Source: Bin87 sp965115825
GTDB taxonomy: Bacteria > Chloroflexota > Dehalococcoidia > Lucifugimonadales > UBA3495
Assembly: GCA_965115825.1 (NCBI GenBank)
Contig: OZ220464.1
Span: 2,852,001 to 2,916,000, forward strand
Reading direction: 5' to 3'
DNA: 64,000 nucleotides
Positions 15,861-24,848 of this stretch are shown here, piece by piece. Numbering within the stretch: the first letter of the stretch is position 1; each line of letters opens with the position of its first letter. The translations under genes and the position numbers were made by a program. The notes beneath the pieces are model-generated. The model was not told the origin of the DNA. It made no database searches and saw nothing but the letters and a program-made list of their open reading frames with translations.

Positions 15861-16922
15861 TCACAAAATTGGAACGTCGGCGGTTTGGTAGTCGAGGTAG
15901 GCGGCGGTGACCAGGTCGTGCAGCTGACGGGAGTAGTCGTTGACCTGTTGCAGCAGAGCGGGCCGGTCGGCGGCGACGGGCCAATCGTGGTGCAGTAGAG
16001 ATTCCAATCGTTCAGCCAGGCGACGGGCCGCTGTGTCCGCGGCGCGGTCAGGCCCGGGCGCCAGGGCGGCCAGTTCGGCGGCGGCGGCGTCCAGAGAGCT
16101 GCGTAGAGAATCGGGCAGCAGTGGGTCGGTAACCAGCAGGTCAAGCACCTGGCTGGGCACGACTTCAACGCTGTAGGCGTGGTTATACGCGGCCATAGCG
16201 TGGTAGAGGCGGAGCAGCGTAACCCAATCGGATTCGGAGCCGTCGCTGGGGGAAGAATCGGCGTCGGCAGGGAAGAGTTCCAGGTGTGCCAGCAGCAGCG
16301 CCGCCGCCAGCTGAGCCCGTTCCATGAACCGTCCCAGACGCATGAATCGCCAGCCTTCATCGCGGTACATAGTTGCGGCGGCGACGCCCATGAAGGTGTC
16401 AACGTCGGCGGACACGGTGGCGTAGAAGGCTTCGGGCGATGCGTTCCAAATGTCGGTGATTGCAACCTGCTGGATGCGCAGGTAAGCCAGGTTGAGGGAT
16501 GTCCACATTTCGGGGCTGATGCAGTGGCGCATCTGGCGGGCGTTTTCGCGGCCCTGGGCGAAGCAGCTCCACACGGAGCCGGGGTTGGAGCGCTCAAAAG
16601 TGAGGTCGTCGGCCAGGGTAAAGGAGTCGGCCAGGGTGTAATCGTCGCCGCCGTTCTGCTGCCAGTCCGCCGTGCCCGGCACGCCCATAACCTGGAGGGT
16701 TCCGGCGTTGGCGTCGGCGCCGTTGCCGAGGAGCAGTTCCGGACCGGTTCCGGGCGGCTGGCGGTTCAGGCTGGCGTAGATGCGGTTCCAGCCGGAGTAA
16801 ATTTCGGAGACGGGGCGGTCAACCAAGGCTTCCGTTTGCAGGCGCAGCAGCCGGCAAAGGTGGTCGGCGCGTTCCAGATAGCGGCCCATCCAGTACAGGC
16901 CCTGCGCGCTGCGTGCCAGCAT
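15861..16922 (-). CDS. alpha-E domain protein (DUF403, COG2307)
   Basis: A 353-residue alpha-helical 'alpha-E' protein. The family is almost always encoded beside a circularly permuted ATP-grasp protein (COG2308), as here; the pair is thought to form a peptide-ligating or peptide-modifying system of unknown product. The N-terminus 'MLARSAQGLYWMGRYLERAD' is the family signature. I start at 16922, which gives a 4-bp gap to the upstream ATP-grasp stop; the longer frame reading to 17099 lies inside that gene. It is the last gene before the FN3 surface paralog on the same strand. Confidence 0.92.
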   Translation of the reverse strand: MLARSAQGLYWMGRYLERADHLCRLLRLQTEALVDRPVSEIYSGWNRIYASLNRQPPGTGPELLLGNGADANAGTLQVMGVPGTADWQQNGGDDYTLADSFTLADDLTFERSNPGSVWSCFAQGRENARQMRHCISPEMWTSLNLAYLRIQQVAITDIWNASPEAFYATVSADVDTFMGVAAATMYRDEGWRFMRLGRFMERAQLAAALLLAHLELFPADADSSPSDGSESDWVTLLRLYHAMAAYNHAYSVEVVPSQVLDLLVTDPLLPDSLRSSLDAAAAELAALAPGPDRAADTAARRLAERLESLLHHDWPVAADRPALLQQVNDYSRQLHDLVTAAYLDYQTADVPIL

Positions 16923-16926
16923 AACG

Positions 16927-18372
16927 TTAATCCTCCAGCACCCAGACGTCCTTTCCGCCGCCGCCCTGGCTGGAGTTGACCACCAGGCTGCCCCGACGCA
17001 GCGCCACGCGGCAGAAAGCGCCCGGCACGATACGGGTGGTTTGCCCGTGCAGGATGAACGGACGCAGGTCAACGTGGCGCGGCTCAAAGCGGCCGTCAAT
17101 GAGGCAAGGGGCGCGGGAAAGGGCCAGCGTGGGCTGCGAGATAAAATCCGTGGGATTGGCGCGAACCTGCTCCGCGTACTCGGCGCGCTCGGCGGGAGTG
17201 GCGTGGGGGCCGACCAGCATACCGTAGCCGCCGGACTCGCCTACCCGCTTCACCACCAGCCGCTCCAGATTGTCGAGAGTGTATTCCAGCTCGGCGGGGC
17301 GACGGCAGAGGTAGGTTTCAACGTTTTGCAGCAAAGGCGCATCGTTGAGGTAGTAACGAATCATGTCGGGCACGTAGGCGTACACGCTCTTGTCGTCGGC
17401 CACGCCGGTGCCGGGCGCGTTGGCCAGCGCCACGTTGCCCCGGCGGTAGGCGTCAATCAGGCCGGGGACGCCCAGGACGGAATCGGAACGGAACACCGAT
17501 GGGTCAAGGAAGTCATCATCAACCCGGCGATAAATCACGTCAATGCGTTGCAGGCCGGCAGTGGTGCGCATATAGATGAAACCGTCGCGCGCCAGCAGGT
17601 CGCGGCCCTCCACCAGCTCGGCGTCAATTTCCCGGGCCAGAAACATATGCTCGTAGAAAGCGGAGTTGTACACGCCGGGAGTCAACAGCGCCACGCGGGG
17701 ATTTGCGTCGCCGGACGGCGCCAGTTCGCGCAGGGTTTCCTGAAGCAGGCGGCCATAGCGCTCAACCTCCCGCACCCGAGCGTCGCGATACAGGCGGCGC
17801 AGGCTGGTCTTGACCGCCTTGCGGTTGGCAATCATATATGAGACGCCGGAAGGCACGCGCAGGTTGTCTTCCAGCACGCGGAAACCGTCGTTGGTGCGCA
17901 CCACGTCAGTGCCGCAAACGGCGACCCAAGCGCCGTGAGGAGGAGTGAAGCCGCGCATTTCGGGACGGTAATGTGGGCAATCGTACACTACATCGGCGGG
18001 AATCACGCCGTCGGCGATGATGCGCGCATCGCCGTACACGTCCTGCAAAAAGAGGTTGAGGGCGCGGAGCCGCTGCTCAAGCCCCGCAGCCAGGTTGTCC
18101 CAGTCGCGGGACGGCAGCAGCCGCGGGATGCAGTCAATGGGAATGATGCGCTCTTCGGCCTCTTCGTCCCCATAGACGGTAAAGGTGATGCCTTCGTTGG
18201 AAAAGGAGCGCGTTACCCGTTCCTGGACGCCGGCCAATTCCGCATCGGAGAAACCGGCCAGCTCCCGCTGGACGCGCCGCCAGCCCGGGCGCGGCTCCCC
18301 GTTGGGCAGAAACATCTCATCATAGATGGCGGCGTCGAGGTCGTAATCTTGAAATCGGTCCAGCGTGCTCAC
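16927..18372 (-). CDS. circularly permuted ATP-grasp type 2 protein (COG2308)
   Basis: A 481-residue circularly permuted ATP-grasp enzyme (DUF404/DUF407). Such proteins are expected to activate a carboxylate with ATP and couple it to an amine, working with the alpha-E partner encoded immediately downstream. Visible blocks are 'YDEMFLPNGEPRPGW' at the start, 'IPADVVYDCPHYRPEMRGF', 'DNLRVPSGVSYMIANR' and 'VVKRVGESGGYGMLVGPHA', the last a glycine-rich ATP-contact loop, then 'HVDLRPFILHG'. I use a GTG start at 18372 because the family begins shortly before 'DRFQDYDLDAAIYDEMF'; the frame extends 20 codons further with no support. Confidence 0.92.
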   Translation of the reverse strand: MSTLDRFQDYDLDAAIYDEMFLPNGEPRPGWRRVQRELAGFSDAELAGVQERVTRSFSNEGITFTVYGDEEAEERIIPIDCIPRLLPSRDWDNLAAGLEQRLRALNLFLQDVYGDARIIADGVIPADVVYDCPHYRPEMRGFTPPHGAWVAVCGTDVVRTNDGFRVLEDNLRVPSGVSYMIANRKAVKTSLRRLYRDARVREVERYGRLLQETLRELAPSGDANPRVALLTPGVYNSAFYEHMFLAREIDAELVEGRDLLARDGFIYMRTTAGLQRIDVIYRRVDDDFLDPSVFRSDSVLGVPGLIDAYRRGNVALANAPGTGVADDKSVYAYVPDMIRYYLNDAPLLQNVETYLCRRPAELEYTLDNLERLVVKRVGESGGYGMLVGPHATPAERAEYAEQVRANPTDFISQPTLALSRAPCLIDGRFEPRHVDLRPFILHGQTTRIVPGAFCRVALRRGSLVVNSSQGGGGKDVWVLED

Positions 18373-18907
18373 GACAATTCCAGTAAGGCGGTGCGTTGCA
18401 GAGAGCGTAACAGATAACCCTACCCGGCACAAGCGAAGCGACGCAAAGCGCGAAGCCTATCAGGGATTTAGAGCTGTATTGACGACTGTACCCGCCGCCC
18501 CGGCTGCCGGCACGGTAGCAATCATCGGGCGAGGTGTGTCGAGCCGATGATTACCGTGCACGCGGTTAACCGAGGCTAGGCCCTCCAAATGCACGCTTGC
18601 TCTATAGCCCCGGCGCCCTCCCGCATCAGATTTTTGCACGAACCGATAGACCGTCCGCACCAGGTCCACCGGCTTACCCGCGGCGGCGGCCATTGCCAGC
18701 CGGCAGAACGACCGAGAGGTAGAGCGGCTGGTGGAGGCCGGCGCCGTACTGTGGTATCAATTCAGCCCACGGGAACTTACTCCTGAATAATTGCCACAGA
18801 GGGTTACAAAGCAGCAATCTCCGCCGAAGCACGGGGCTTCTTATATTCCAACATCCCGCAGGGCAATCATCCGACAAAGTGTGTCAAGCTGATAATTGCC
18901 CGGTCGG
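18373..18907. other. intergenic region with two related palindromic elements
   Basis: No convincing gene. It holds two similar inverted-repeat elements: 18511-18558 (CACGGTA..ATCATCGG / CCGATGATTACCGTG, 15-nt loop) and 18861-18901 (GGGCAAT / ATTGCCC). Both have a GTGTGTC in the loop and are in the same orientation. Short open frames here have poor codon pattern and no start signal. Confidence 0.5.
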
Positions 18908-18936
18908 TTGACGGGCTGCCCGCCAATTGCTAGAAT
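18908..18936 (+). promoter_or_regulatory. tRNA-Val promoter
   Basis: TTGACG, 17-bp spacer, TAGAAT: close to the sigma-70 consensus, with the -10 box ending 11 bp before the mature tRNA 5' end. Confidence 0.8.
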
Positions 18937-18947
18937 CCAATTGGATG

Positions 18948-19024
18948 GGGCGATTAGCTCAGTTGGTTAGAGTACTTGCTCGACACGCAAGAGGTCGGTG
19001 GTTCGAGTCCACCATCGCCCACCA
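18948..19024 (+). tRNA. tRNA-Val (anticodon GAC), CCA encoded
   Basis: A full cloverleaf: acceptor GGGCGAT/ATCGCCC, D arm GCTC/GAGT, anticodon stem CTTGC/GCAAG, T arm GGTGG-TTCGAGT-CCACC, discriminator A and encoded CCA. The anticodon loop reads TCGACAC, giving anticodon GAC (valine). Position 33, normally an invariant U, is C here. All stems pair well, so the gene looks intact otherwise. Confidence 0.95.
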
Positions 19025-19038
19025 TACCAAGCTGCTTT

Positions 19039-19068
19039 AAGCGGGACGGGTTTGCCTCGTCCCGCTTT
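19039..19068 (+). terminator. terminator after tRNA-Val
   Basis: aagcgggacg pairs with cgtcccgctt (10 bp, 9-nt loop) and is followed by TT(T); located 15 bp after the tRNA. Confidence 0.75.
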
Positions 19069-19134
19069 GCGCGTCAGGTACGGCCTCCTGCTGGGCCTTG
19101 ACGGGCCGAAAAAGGCCGTGGCAACGCCGCAAGG

Positions 19135-19956
19135 TCAGTTTTTCAGCAACATCCCAGGCTGGCAACGCCGGCAGTAGCTGGTGATGCGCTGGTTTGCCCG
19201 CAGCTCCGTGATTGCGTTGCCGCACTGCGGACATGGCTGCCCGCCCTTATTGTGCACCGCCAGGAAATCCCGCGCCTTGTGGTCAATCCGCTCTCCCATG
19301 CGTAGGCGCGCTTGCTCAACGGCATCCAGGACAACCTCGCGTGAGCATTGGTAGATGCGGCGCAGTTCGTCGTCGGAAAGCTCGCGGCGTTTCTTGAACG
19401 GATACACGCCGGCACGGAACAGAATCTCGTCAGCGTAGGCGTTGCCGATGCCGGCGATGACCCGCCCCCGGGTCAGCGTCCCCTTGATTTCGCCGCTGAA
19501 CCCTTTGAGGCCAGCCTTAAAGTCCTCGAAGCTGAAATCGTCCAGCGCGTCCGGCCCCTGCTCGGCCAGGCCGGGAACCGTCTCTGCCAGCTCCGCCGGC
19601 GCGTAGTAGAACTGCCCCATCTGCCGGTCGTCAACATAACGCAGGTCGTTTCCGTCGCAGAGGCCAAAGCGCACGCACGTCTTCTTCAAGACCCGCTGTT
19701 TGCCGGAAACGTACTGCAATCCGCCGGTAAGCTTGGGGTTGATTACGATGACATAGTCGCCGGACAGCCTCAGCAGTAGAAACTTGCCGCGCCGGTCAAT
19801 GGACAGAAACTCCCGGCCCACGGCGTCCTCCGGCAGCGGTTCCGCCAGCGAATGAACGACGCTGGGCTTGAGTACCTGGGCCTCGGCGATGGATTGTCCC
19901 GGCAGGCGCGGGCGCAGAAACTCCACCGCTGCTTGAAGTTCGGGCGCTTCGGGCAT
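19135..19956 (-). CDS. mutM: formamidopyrimidine-DNA glycosylase family protein (Fpg/Nei)
   Basis: A 273-residue Fpg/Nei glycosylase/AP lyase for base excision repair of oxidised bases such as 8-oxoguanine and FaPy. It starts MPEAPEL: the Pro after Met is the catalytic nucleophile and Glu3 the second catalytic residue. The lysine of 'SIDRRGKFLLL' and the helix-two-turn-helix 'RVIAGIGNAYADEILF' are present. The C-terminal zinc finger is complete: CPQCG and CRRCQ with 16 residues between. Length is normal. It cannot be told from sequence whether Fpg-like or Nei-like specificity applies, as the start differs from the canonical MPELPEV. Confidence 0.92.
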   Translation of the reverse strand: MPEAPELQAAVEFLRPRLPGQSIAEAQVLKPSVVHSLAEPLPEDAVGREFLSIDRRGKFLLLRLSGDYVIVINPKLTGGLQYVSGKQRVLKKTCVRFGLCDGNDLRYVDDRQMGQFYYAPAELAETVPGLAEQGPDALDDFSFEDFKAGLKGFSGEIKGTLTRGRVIAGIGNAYADEILFRAGVYPFKKRRELSDDELRRIYQCSREVVLDAVEQARLRMGERIDHKARDFLAVHNKGGQPCPQCGNAITELRANQRITSYCRRCQPGMLLKN

Positions 19957-19995
19957 CGCGATCTGTTTCTGACCTCTAAATCACTGGCCGCCAAA

Positions 19996-20334
19996 TCAGG
20001 AATCGTATGTGTCAAGCCAGCCGAACCTGCGAAAGCTGACCCGGCCGGCGTCGCTGAACTCCACGCCCTCTTCTTCAAGCAGCTCCCTTTGCAGCAGCGC
20101 GCCGAAGCCGACCCCGCGCGGACTGATTTTCCCCTGGGCGTTAATTACCCGTTGCCACGGTACATCATCCGAGCTGCCGTCCAGCGCGGCCAGGCAGTAG
20201 CCCACCATTCGCGGCGTGCAGTCGCCCACAATCTGAGCGATCTGTCCGTAGGTTGCCACCTGGCCGCGCGGAATCTGCTGCACCACTGCCAGGACGCGCT
20301 CGTACACCGGGGCGACGGTCGCAGCATCCGGCAT
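19996..20334 (-). CDS. alkyltransferase-like protein (ATL, MGMT family)
   Basis: A 112-residue protein with the MGMT DNA-binding domain. The active-site motif PCHRV of true alkylguanine transferases is replaced by PWQRV, the mark of ATL proteins, which bind O6-alkylguanine and hand it to nucleotide excision repair without removing the alkyl group. 'IPRGQVATYGQIAQIVG' and 'RMVGYCLAAL' (arginine finger region) are conserved. It is upstream of the Fpg gene on the same strand with 39 bp between, so the two repair genes may be co-transcribed. Confidence 0.92.
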   Translation of the reverse strand: MPDAATVAPVYERVLAVVQQIPRGQVATYGQIAQIVGDCTPRMVGYCLAALDGSSDDVPWQRVINAQGKISPRGVGFGALLQRELLEEEGVEFSDAGRVSFRRFGWLDTYDS

Positions 20335-20411
20335 AGGACGTTATTCTCCGTTATTCGAAGTAATGGCGCCGACGCGGACAGATCCGGCCGGCCGCGCGGT
20401 TTCGGTGGGGG

Positions 20412-20750
20412 TTACCAGTTGACCAGGCCCGGCTTCTGCGCGCGCCAACCGTCATCCGACGGAAAGACGGTTTCCATCTCCACTCGGCCGAGGTCGCCGT
20501 CAAACATATGCTCCACGGCGGAGCGCCAGGCCACGTAGTGAGGCTGCTCGCGATGGGTGGCGTGCGCGGCGCGGTCGGCATATACCTCGTAGAGGTAAAA
20601 GCGGTTGGGATTGTCGGGGCTGCGCAGGATGTCAAAGCGGAAGCAGTTTTCCTCATCGCGGACGCTGCCCTGGCCGTCGCCCAGGCTGGCGGCGGCAAAT
20701 TCATCAGCGTACCCGTCCTTGATGTTGATGGTAACAAAGATAGCGTACAT
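20412..20750 (-). CDS. antibiotic biosynthesis monooxygenase (ABM) domain protein
   Basis: A 112-residue dimeric alpha-beta barrel protein of the ABM/YgiN/LsrG type. These small proteins act as cofactor-free monooxygenases or isomerases; the substrate is unknown. The core 'MYAIFVTINIKDGYADEF', 'NCFRFDILRSPDNPNRFYLY' with 'EVYADRAAHATHREQPHY' and the C-terminal strand fit the family. The start at 20750 has AGGAGG at 9 bp; 18 upstream codons in frame are not supported. It lies between the ATL gene and the divergent methyltransferase gene. Confidence 0.88.
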   Translation of the reverse strand: MYAIFVTINIKDGYADEFAAASLGDGQGSVRDEENCFRFDILRSPDNPNRFYLYEVYADRAAHATHREQPHYVAWRSAVEHMFDGDLGRVEMETVFPSDDGWRAQKPGLVNW

Positions 20751-20866
20751 CGGGGAATTCCTCCTGTAGATATGAAGCGGCGGCGTGATCCGAGCGGCAA
20801 GCAAGCAACAGCCGCCAGCAGCATTATAGCAGGGGCGGATGGATTGCGATTGACTGCGTAAGCGGA

Positions 20867-22351
20867 ATGTGCCAAAGTGATGAACGGGGGGATTTTCCCC
20901 GCAGAACTGGAGACAATGAGCGCATCGAAATGACTGTACAGTTGGGCCTTACAGCCGCAATGGAACTGCCGGCTAGGTTATCGATCAGCGCCTGTGCTGA
21001 GACTCGTTACCGAGACGAGTTGCTGAGGTGCTTTGGCGACAAGATAGCAGTGAATCGCGCCCTCTCTAGGGCGTTGGTTTCATGGCAGTCCAACCGAGGC
21101 GTTGCCGGATTCAGATGGTTCAAATACAAGGAAGGGTTCAGCGTTGCCCTGGTACGGTATCTGCTTGACCACCTGAAGGGGCCCGGCGTGTTGCTGGACC
21201 CTTTCGCCGGCACCGGGGTCGCTCCCATTACTGCGGCCGGAGTCGGTTGGAAGGGTATCGGGATAGAAATCCTGCCGGTAGCCGCCAGGTTTGCAAAGAG
21301 CTGGGTAGCTGCAACCGGCGTATCAGTGGATAGTTTTCGCACACGGTCCGCGCAGTTGCTAGGGAGCGTGCGCGACACTGATTCGCGCCATACCGTTCCG
21401 CACACCGTCTTTCCGCATTTGCGTATAACCGAACGAGCCTTTTCAGCGGAAAATGAAGTGGCTATCGCTGCGGCGCGCGGCTGGCTGGCGCAATCTCATC
21501 CCTCTGCAGAAACCGACTTGCTGGATCTGGCAGCGATGGCGGCCCTGGAAGATGCCAGCTGGACCAGCAAGGACGGGCAGTACCTGCGATGGGATCACCG
21601 CTCCGGAAGACGCCTCAAAGCCAGGATGGAAAAAAGGCGCGTACTCTCCTACGCCGACTCGCTGCGCAACAAAATTGATGCCATCGCCGCTGACCTGCCG
21701 GCGATGGCCAAGTTCGGCGAACCCGGCGATATGCGCATCATCTCAGATTCGTGCTACGATGCCTTGCCACAGTTGCCGGACAATTCGATTGATGGTGTGA
21801 TTACTTCGCCGCCGTATGCCAATCGGTATGACTATACACGCACCTACGCGCTGGAACTTGCCTGGCTGGGATATGACAATGAGTCTGTCGGCGCCCTGCG
21901 GCAAAGATTGCTGTCGGCAACTGTCGAAAATCGTTCCAAGAGGCAGCAATTGGAGATCGGCCACAGCGACGCTATCGCACTGTTCGACAAGCAACTGGCA
22001 GTCCGTGAAATAACCGCCGCGCTGGAAGCGGCGAAAGAAAGCGGAGAATTGCCAAACCCGCACGTCATTCGGCTGGTACAGAATTACTTTATGGAGATGG
22101 CGGTCGTAATCGCGCAACTGGCGCGGGTTTGCAAGCCGGGGGCGTCCGTTTTCATGGTGAACGATAACGTGCAATACCACGGACAGGAAGTCCCGGTTGA
22201 CTTAATACTGTCTGACCTGGCCGGGCAATGCGGGTTTAGAACGAAAGCCATTTGGACGCTGGCCAGTGGCAAAGGCAACGCCAGCCAGCAGATGGGACGT
22301 TTCGGACGTAAGGAACTACGCAAGTGCGTCTATTGGTGGGTGAAGAGATGA
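20867..22351 (+). CDS. type II DNA methyltransferase (probable N4-cytosine or N6-adenine)
   Basis: A DNA methyltransferase of about 494 residues. The SAM-binding motif I is 'LLDPFAGTGVAPITAAG' near residue 108, and the catalytic motif IV is TSPPY near residue 309. SPPY is common in N4-cytosine enzymes, but N6-adenine cannot be excluded. An insertion between the two motifs makes it longer than minimal type II enzymes. It overlaps the next gene by 4 bp (ATGA), and that gene is a putative restriction endonuclease, so this is an R-M operon. The start is uncertain: ATG at 20930 is an alternative giving 473 residues. Confidence 0.9.
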   Translation: MCQSDERGDFPRRTGDNERIEMTVQLGLTAAMELPARLSISACAETRYRDELLRCFGDKIAVNRALSRALVSWQSNRGVAGFRWFKYKEGFSVALVRYLLDHLKGPGVLLDPFAGTGVAPITAAGVGWKGIGIEILPVAARFAKSWVAATGVSVDSFRTRSAQLLGSVRDTDSRHTVPHTVFPHLRITERAFSAENEVAIAAARGWLAQSHPSAETDLLDLAAMAALEDASWTSKDGQYLRWDHRSGRRLKARMEKRRVLSYADSLRNKIDAIAADLPAMAKFGEPGDMRIISDSCYDALPQLPDNSIDGVITSPPYANRYDYTRTYALELAWLGYDNESVGALRQRLLSATVENRSKRQQLEIGHSDAIALFDKQLAVREITAALEAAKESGELPNPHVIRLVQNYFMEMAVVIAQLARVCKPGASVFMVNDNVQYHGQEVPVDLILSDLAGQCGFRTKAIWTLASGKGNASQQMGRFGRKELRKCVYWWVKR

Positions 22352-23331
22352 CCAGCGAATACCGACGGGTCAACAGCCAACTACGGTCGGTGGACTTGAC
22401 CAGGAACCTGCAAAGAAGGCTGGACGTTCAAGCTCGACAGATTGTTGACGATTTCGGCGACCGTTTCGGTTTTGAGGCAGAGTACGAGACGCGACTGATT
22501 GCGCCGGGGGCTTGGGAGCATATTCAGAGCCTATCGCTGAATCCCGCCAGGGTATTTTGCCATCCGCATATGTTGGTGGAAGAGCCGTTCATTTCTTTGT
22601 ACTATCGCGGCATCAGCGGCTTGTCCCACAAGGAAGTGGCCAATCAGGCCCGCTCGGTAGCTAATTGGGAACGTCCCCCGCATATTCGGCTACGCAAGCC
22701 CCGAATTTCGGAAGAGGCAGCGCAGCAAGTGTCCGGCTTATACAACAGTGTCATATCCTCAATCATTGAAAATACGACGAATTGGACCTTAGAAAACGGC
22801 TACCGCAACATTATCGCGTCGCTGGGGATTTCGTTTGACGGCTCAATGCGAAATACTGCCGGACGCCTGCCAGAGCAGCGGATTCGTCGTTTGCTCCTGC
22901 GACTGGCAATAGAGCACGGCTTGTTAGCGGCCTCGGATTATCCCGACATCGATACCATACCCGCAGCGCCTCCCAACGGGGACTATACACTCAACGATGA
23001 TATAGTTATGTCGTTCAGATCAGAGCCGGACGTTGCTTTTCGCCGTAGCGCATCATTAGAAGCTACTATTGAAATCAAAGGCGGCATCGACCCGGCTGGC
23101 GCGCTAGAGCGGTTGGGCGCCGCCGAGAAATCAGCCCAATCGGCGCTGGAAACAAACCGTCGCTGTAAAAATTTCCTGATAGCCGGCGTCATAACCGCGG
23201 AAATGCGCCGCCGACTGGATCAAGGCCGCTTTTTTGAAAAGGACTTTCTGCTGGTCGAATTGTTATCAAGCTCGACACATCAGCAGGAGTTCTTTGATGA
23301 GATTTTCAATCACGCCCTGCGGATAACTTGA
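22348..23331 (+). CDS. putative type II restriction endonuclease (XcyI-like)
   Basis: A 327-residue protein coupled to the methyltransferase upstream through an ATGA overlap. The C-terminal half has a PD-(D/E)XK core: 'SEPDVAFRRSASL' then 'EATIEIKGGIDPAGALERLG', i.e. PD...ExK. The overall look (size and the ExK-GG-x-DPAGALER segment) reminds me of the XcyI/Cfr9I family that cuts CCCGGG, but I could not check this. Gene order and overlap strongly support a restriction role. An in-frame GTG at 22324 would add 8 codons but lacks the coupling. Confidence 0.78.
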   Translation: MTSEYRRVNSQLRSVDLTRNLQRRLDVQARQIVDDFGDRFGFEAEYETRLIAPGAWEHIQSLSLNPARVFCHPHMLVEEPFISLYYRGISGLSHKEVANQARSVANWERPPHIRLRKPRISEEAAQQVSGLYNSVISSIIENTTNWTLENGYRNIIASLGISFDGSMRNTAGRLPEQRIRRLLLRLAIEHGLLAASDYPDIDTIPAAPPNGDYTLNDDIVMSFRSEPDVAFRRSASLEATIEIKGGIDPAGALERLGAAEKSAQSALETNRRCKNFLIAGVITAEMRRRLDQGRFFEKDFLLVELLSSSTHQQEFFDEIFNHALRIT

Positions 23332-23488
23332 TCACCCAACCCACTAGGCGCAACTTTAACCTGATCAGGCTCTTTACGACTAATCCACCAAGCCCATCTC
23401 CAGCACATCAGCCAAGCTGGTCGGCGCGTTCACCTTCGTTGCTACAATACCGCCCCAGCCTATCCACCACATCACAACGGACTAGCCC

Positions 23489-24385
23489 ATGCCAACCCCC
23501 TCTCCCAACGACTGTTACACCAACCTCCGCGGCCTGACTTTTTGCTACCGTGACTGGGGCGGCGATGGGCCGCCGGCGTTGCTGCTGCACGGCTTGGCGT
23601 CCACTTGCCATATCTGGGATTTGGTCGCTCCCCTGCTGGCCGCCGATTTTCGCGTTGTTGCGCTGGACCAGCGCGGGCACGGGCAGTCGGCGCAGATTGA
23701 CCACGGCTATGACTTCGCTACCGTGCGCGGCGACGCAGCAGCCTTCATTGCGCATCTCGGCTGGCAGCGTCCGCTAATCGTCGGCCACTCCTGGGGCGCG
23801 GACGTAGCGTTGGAGCTGGCGGCGGCGCACCCCCAGCTGGCGTCCGGCCTGGTTTTCGTGGACGGCGGCTCCATCGACATATCCGGCCGCCCCGACTGGA
23901 CGCTGGAACAGGCCCGCGAGGAAATGGCGCCGCCCATTTTCACCGGTTTCACCCCGGCGATGATGCGCCAGCGAGTGGAAGCCAGCGGACGCTTTGGCCC
24001 CAAGCCCCCGCAGGCGGTGATAGACGCTGTGCTCGCCAATTTCCATGTGCTGGACGACGGCTCGATCCGGTCAAATCTGCGCCGAGAGAACCATCTGCGT
24101 ATTATCGATGCGCTATGGCAGCACAAGCCCTTTGAGCTGCACCCTACGCTCCAATGCCCCGTGCTGATGCTGCCGGCGCGTCAGGCCACGCCCGACGCCA
24201 TGTCCCGACGGCTGCGACGGGAAGAATCCGTTGCTCGCGCCGAGTCCCTGCTCCCCCGCAGCAGGACGGTTTGGCTGGAAGACAGCATCCACGACGTGCC
24301 GTTGCAACGGCCGGCTCTGGTAGCAAATACAATACGCGAGCATGTTACGGCCGGGTTCTTCGACGCTGACGGGTTGCGGCAGTAG
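23489..24385 (+). CDS. alpha/beta hydrolase
   Basis: A 298-residue alpha/beta-hydrolase fold protein. The oxyanion region 'ALLLHGLASTCHIWD', the conserved 'RVVALDQRGHGQS' and the nucleophile elbow 'VGHSWGADVA' (Ser in G-H-S-W-G) are visible; the Asp and a late His ('DSIHDVPLQRPA') complete the triad. Substrate is unknown; esterase, lactonase or haloalkane-type activities all occur in this family. The upstream ~155 bp between 23332 and 23488 show no gene. It precedes a VOC-family gene by 47 bp. Confidence 0.9.
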   Translation: MPTPSPNDCYTNLRGLTFCYRDWGGDGPPALLLHGLASTCHIWDLVAPLLAADFRVVALDQRGHGQSAQIDHGYDFATVRGDAAAFIAHLGWQRPLIVGHSWGADVALELAAAHPQLASGLVFVDGGSIDISGRPDWTLEQAREEMAPPIFTGFTPAMMRQRVEASGRFGPKPPQAVIDAVLANFHVLDDGSIRSNLRRENHLRIIDALWQHKPFELHPTLQCPVLMLPARQATPDAMSRRLRREESVARAESLLPRSRTVWLEDSIHDVPLQRPALVANTIREHVTAGFFDADGLRQ

Positions 24386-24432
24386 CGCACAGGCGGATAC
24401 GATACCCTCATAACAGTTTCGGAGGCGTTCTC

Positions 24433-24843
24433 GTGGCTAAAATCAAGCACATTGCCATCACCTGCGAAGACCCCGACGCGGTGGCAAAGTTCTACCAGCA
24501 AGGCTTTGACCTCTTTGAAGTGGCCCGCAACCCCCGCCAGATTCAGCTCTCCGACGGCGACATCAACCTTACCATCCTAAAGTGGAAGACCAACGATGAC
24601 GCCGACGTAGGCCCGAATGGAGAGAACTACAGCGGCATCCATCACATTGGATTCCAGGTTGACAGCCTGGCGGACACCGGCGCCAGGCTCCGCGAGATTG
24701 ACGGCAGGGAAATTGTCCGACGCCAGACAGCCGGAGACAGCCAGCCCCGCATCCCCCGCGCCGAAGAAAAATGGGCCGGCCCCAACGGCCAGGTTCTGGA
24801 CATCTCCGAACCGGGCTGGCTCCACAAAGTCCCTATGGATTAG
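24433..24843 (+). CDS. VOC superfamily (glyoxalase/dioxygenase-like) protein
   Basis: A 136-residue protein with the two beta-alpha-beta-beta-beta modules of the vicinal oxygen chelate fold. The first module begins 'IKHIAITCEDPDAVAKFY' (metal-ligand His), the second 'SGIHHIGFQVDSLADTGARL' and ends 'GQVLDISEPGW' (Glu ligand position). Such proteins include glyoxalase I, dioxygenases and resistance proteins; the actual reaction is unknown. It has a GTG start with GGAGG 8 bp upstream. Convergent with the CapA-like gene, 5 bp apart. Confidence 0.88.
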   Translation: MAKIKHIAITCEDPDAVAKFYQQGFDLFEVARNPRQIQLSDGDINLTILKWKTNDDADVGPNGENYSGIHHIGFQVDSLADTGARLREIDGREIVRRQTAGDSQPRIPRAEEKWAGPNGQVLDISEPGWLHKVPMD

Positions 24844-24848
24844 AAGCT

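Noticed and set aside
18460..18877. Two short minus-strand genes upstream of tRNA-Val
   Set aside because: No ribosome binding sites, odd composition, and they overlap palindromic elements.
18948..19024. A suppressor or selenocysteine tRNA
   Set aside because: The anticodon is GAC and the acceptor and variable arms have normal length, so it is an ordinary valine tRNA apart from C33.
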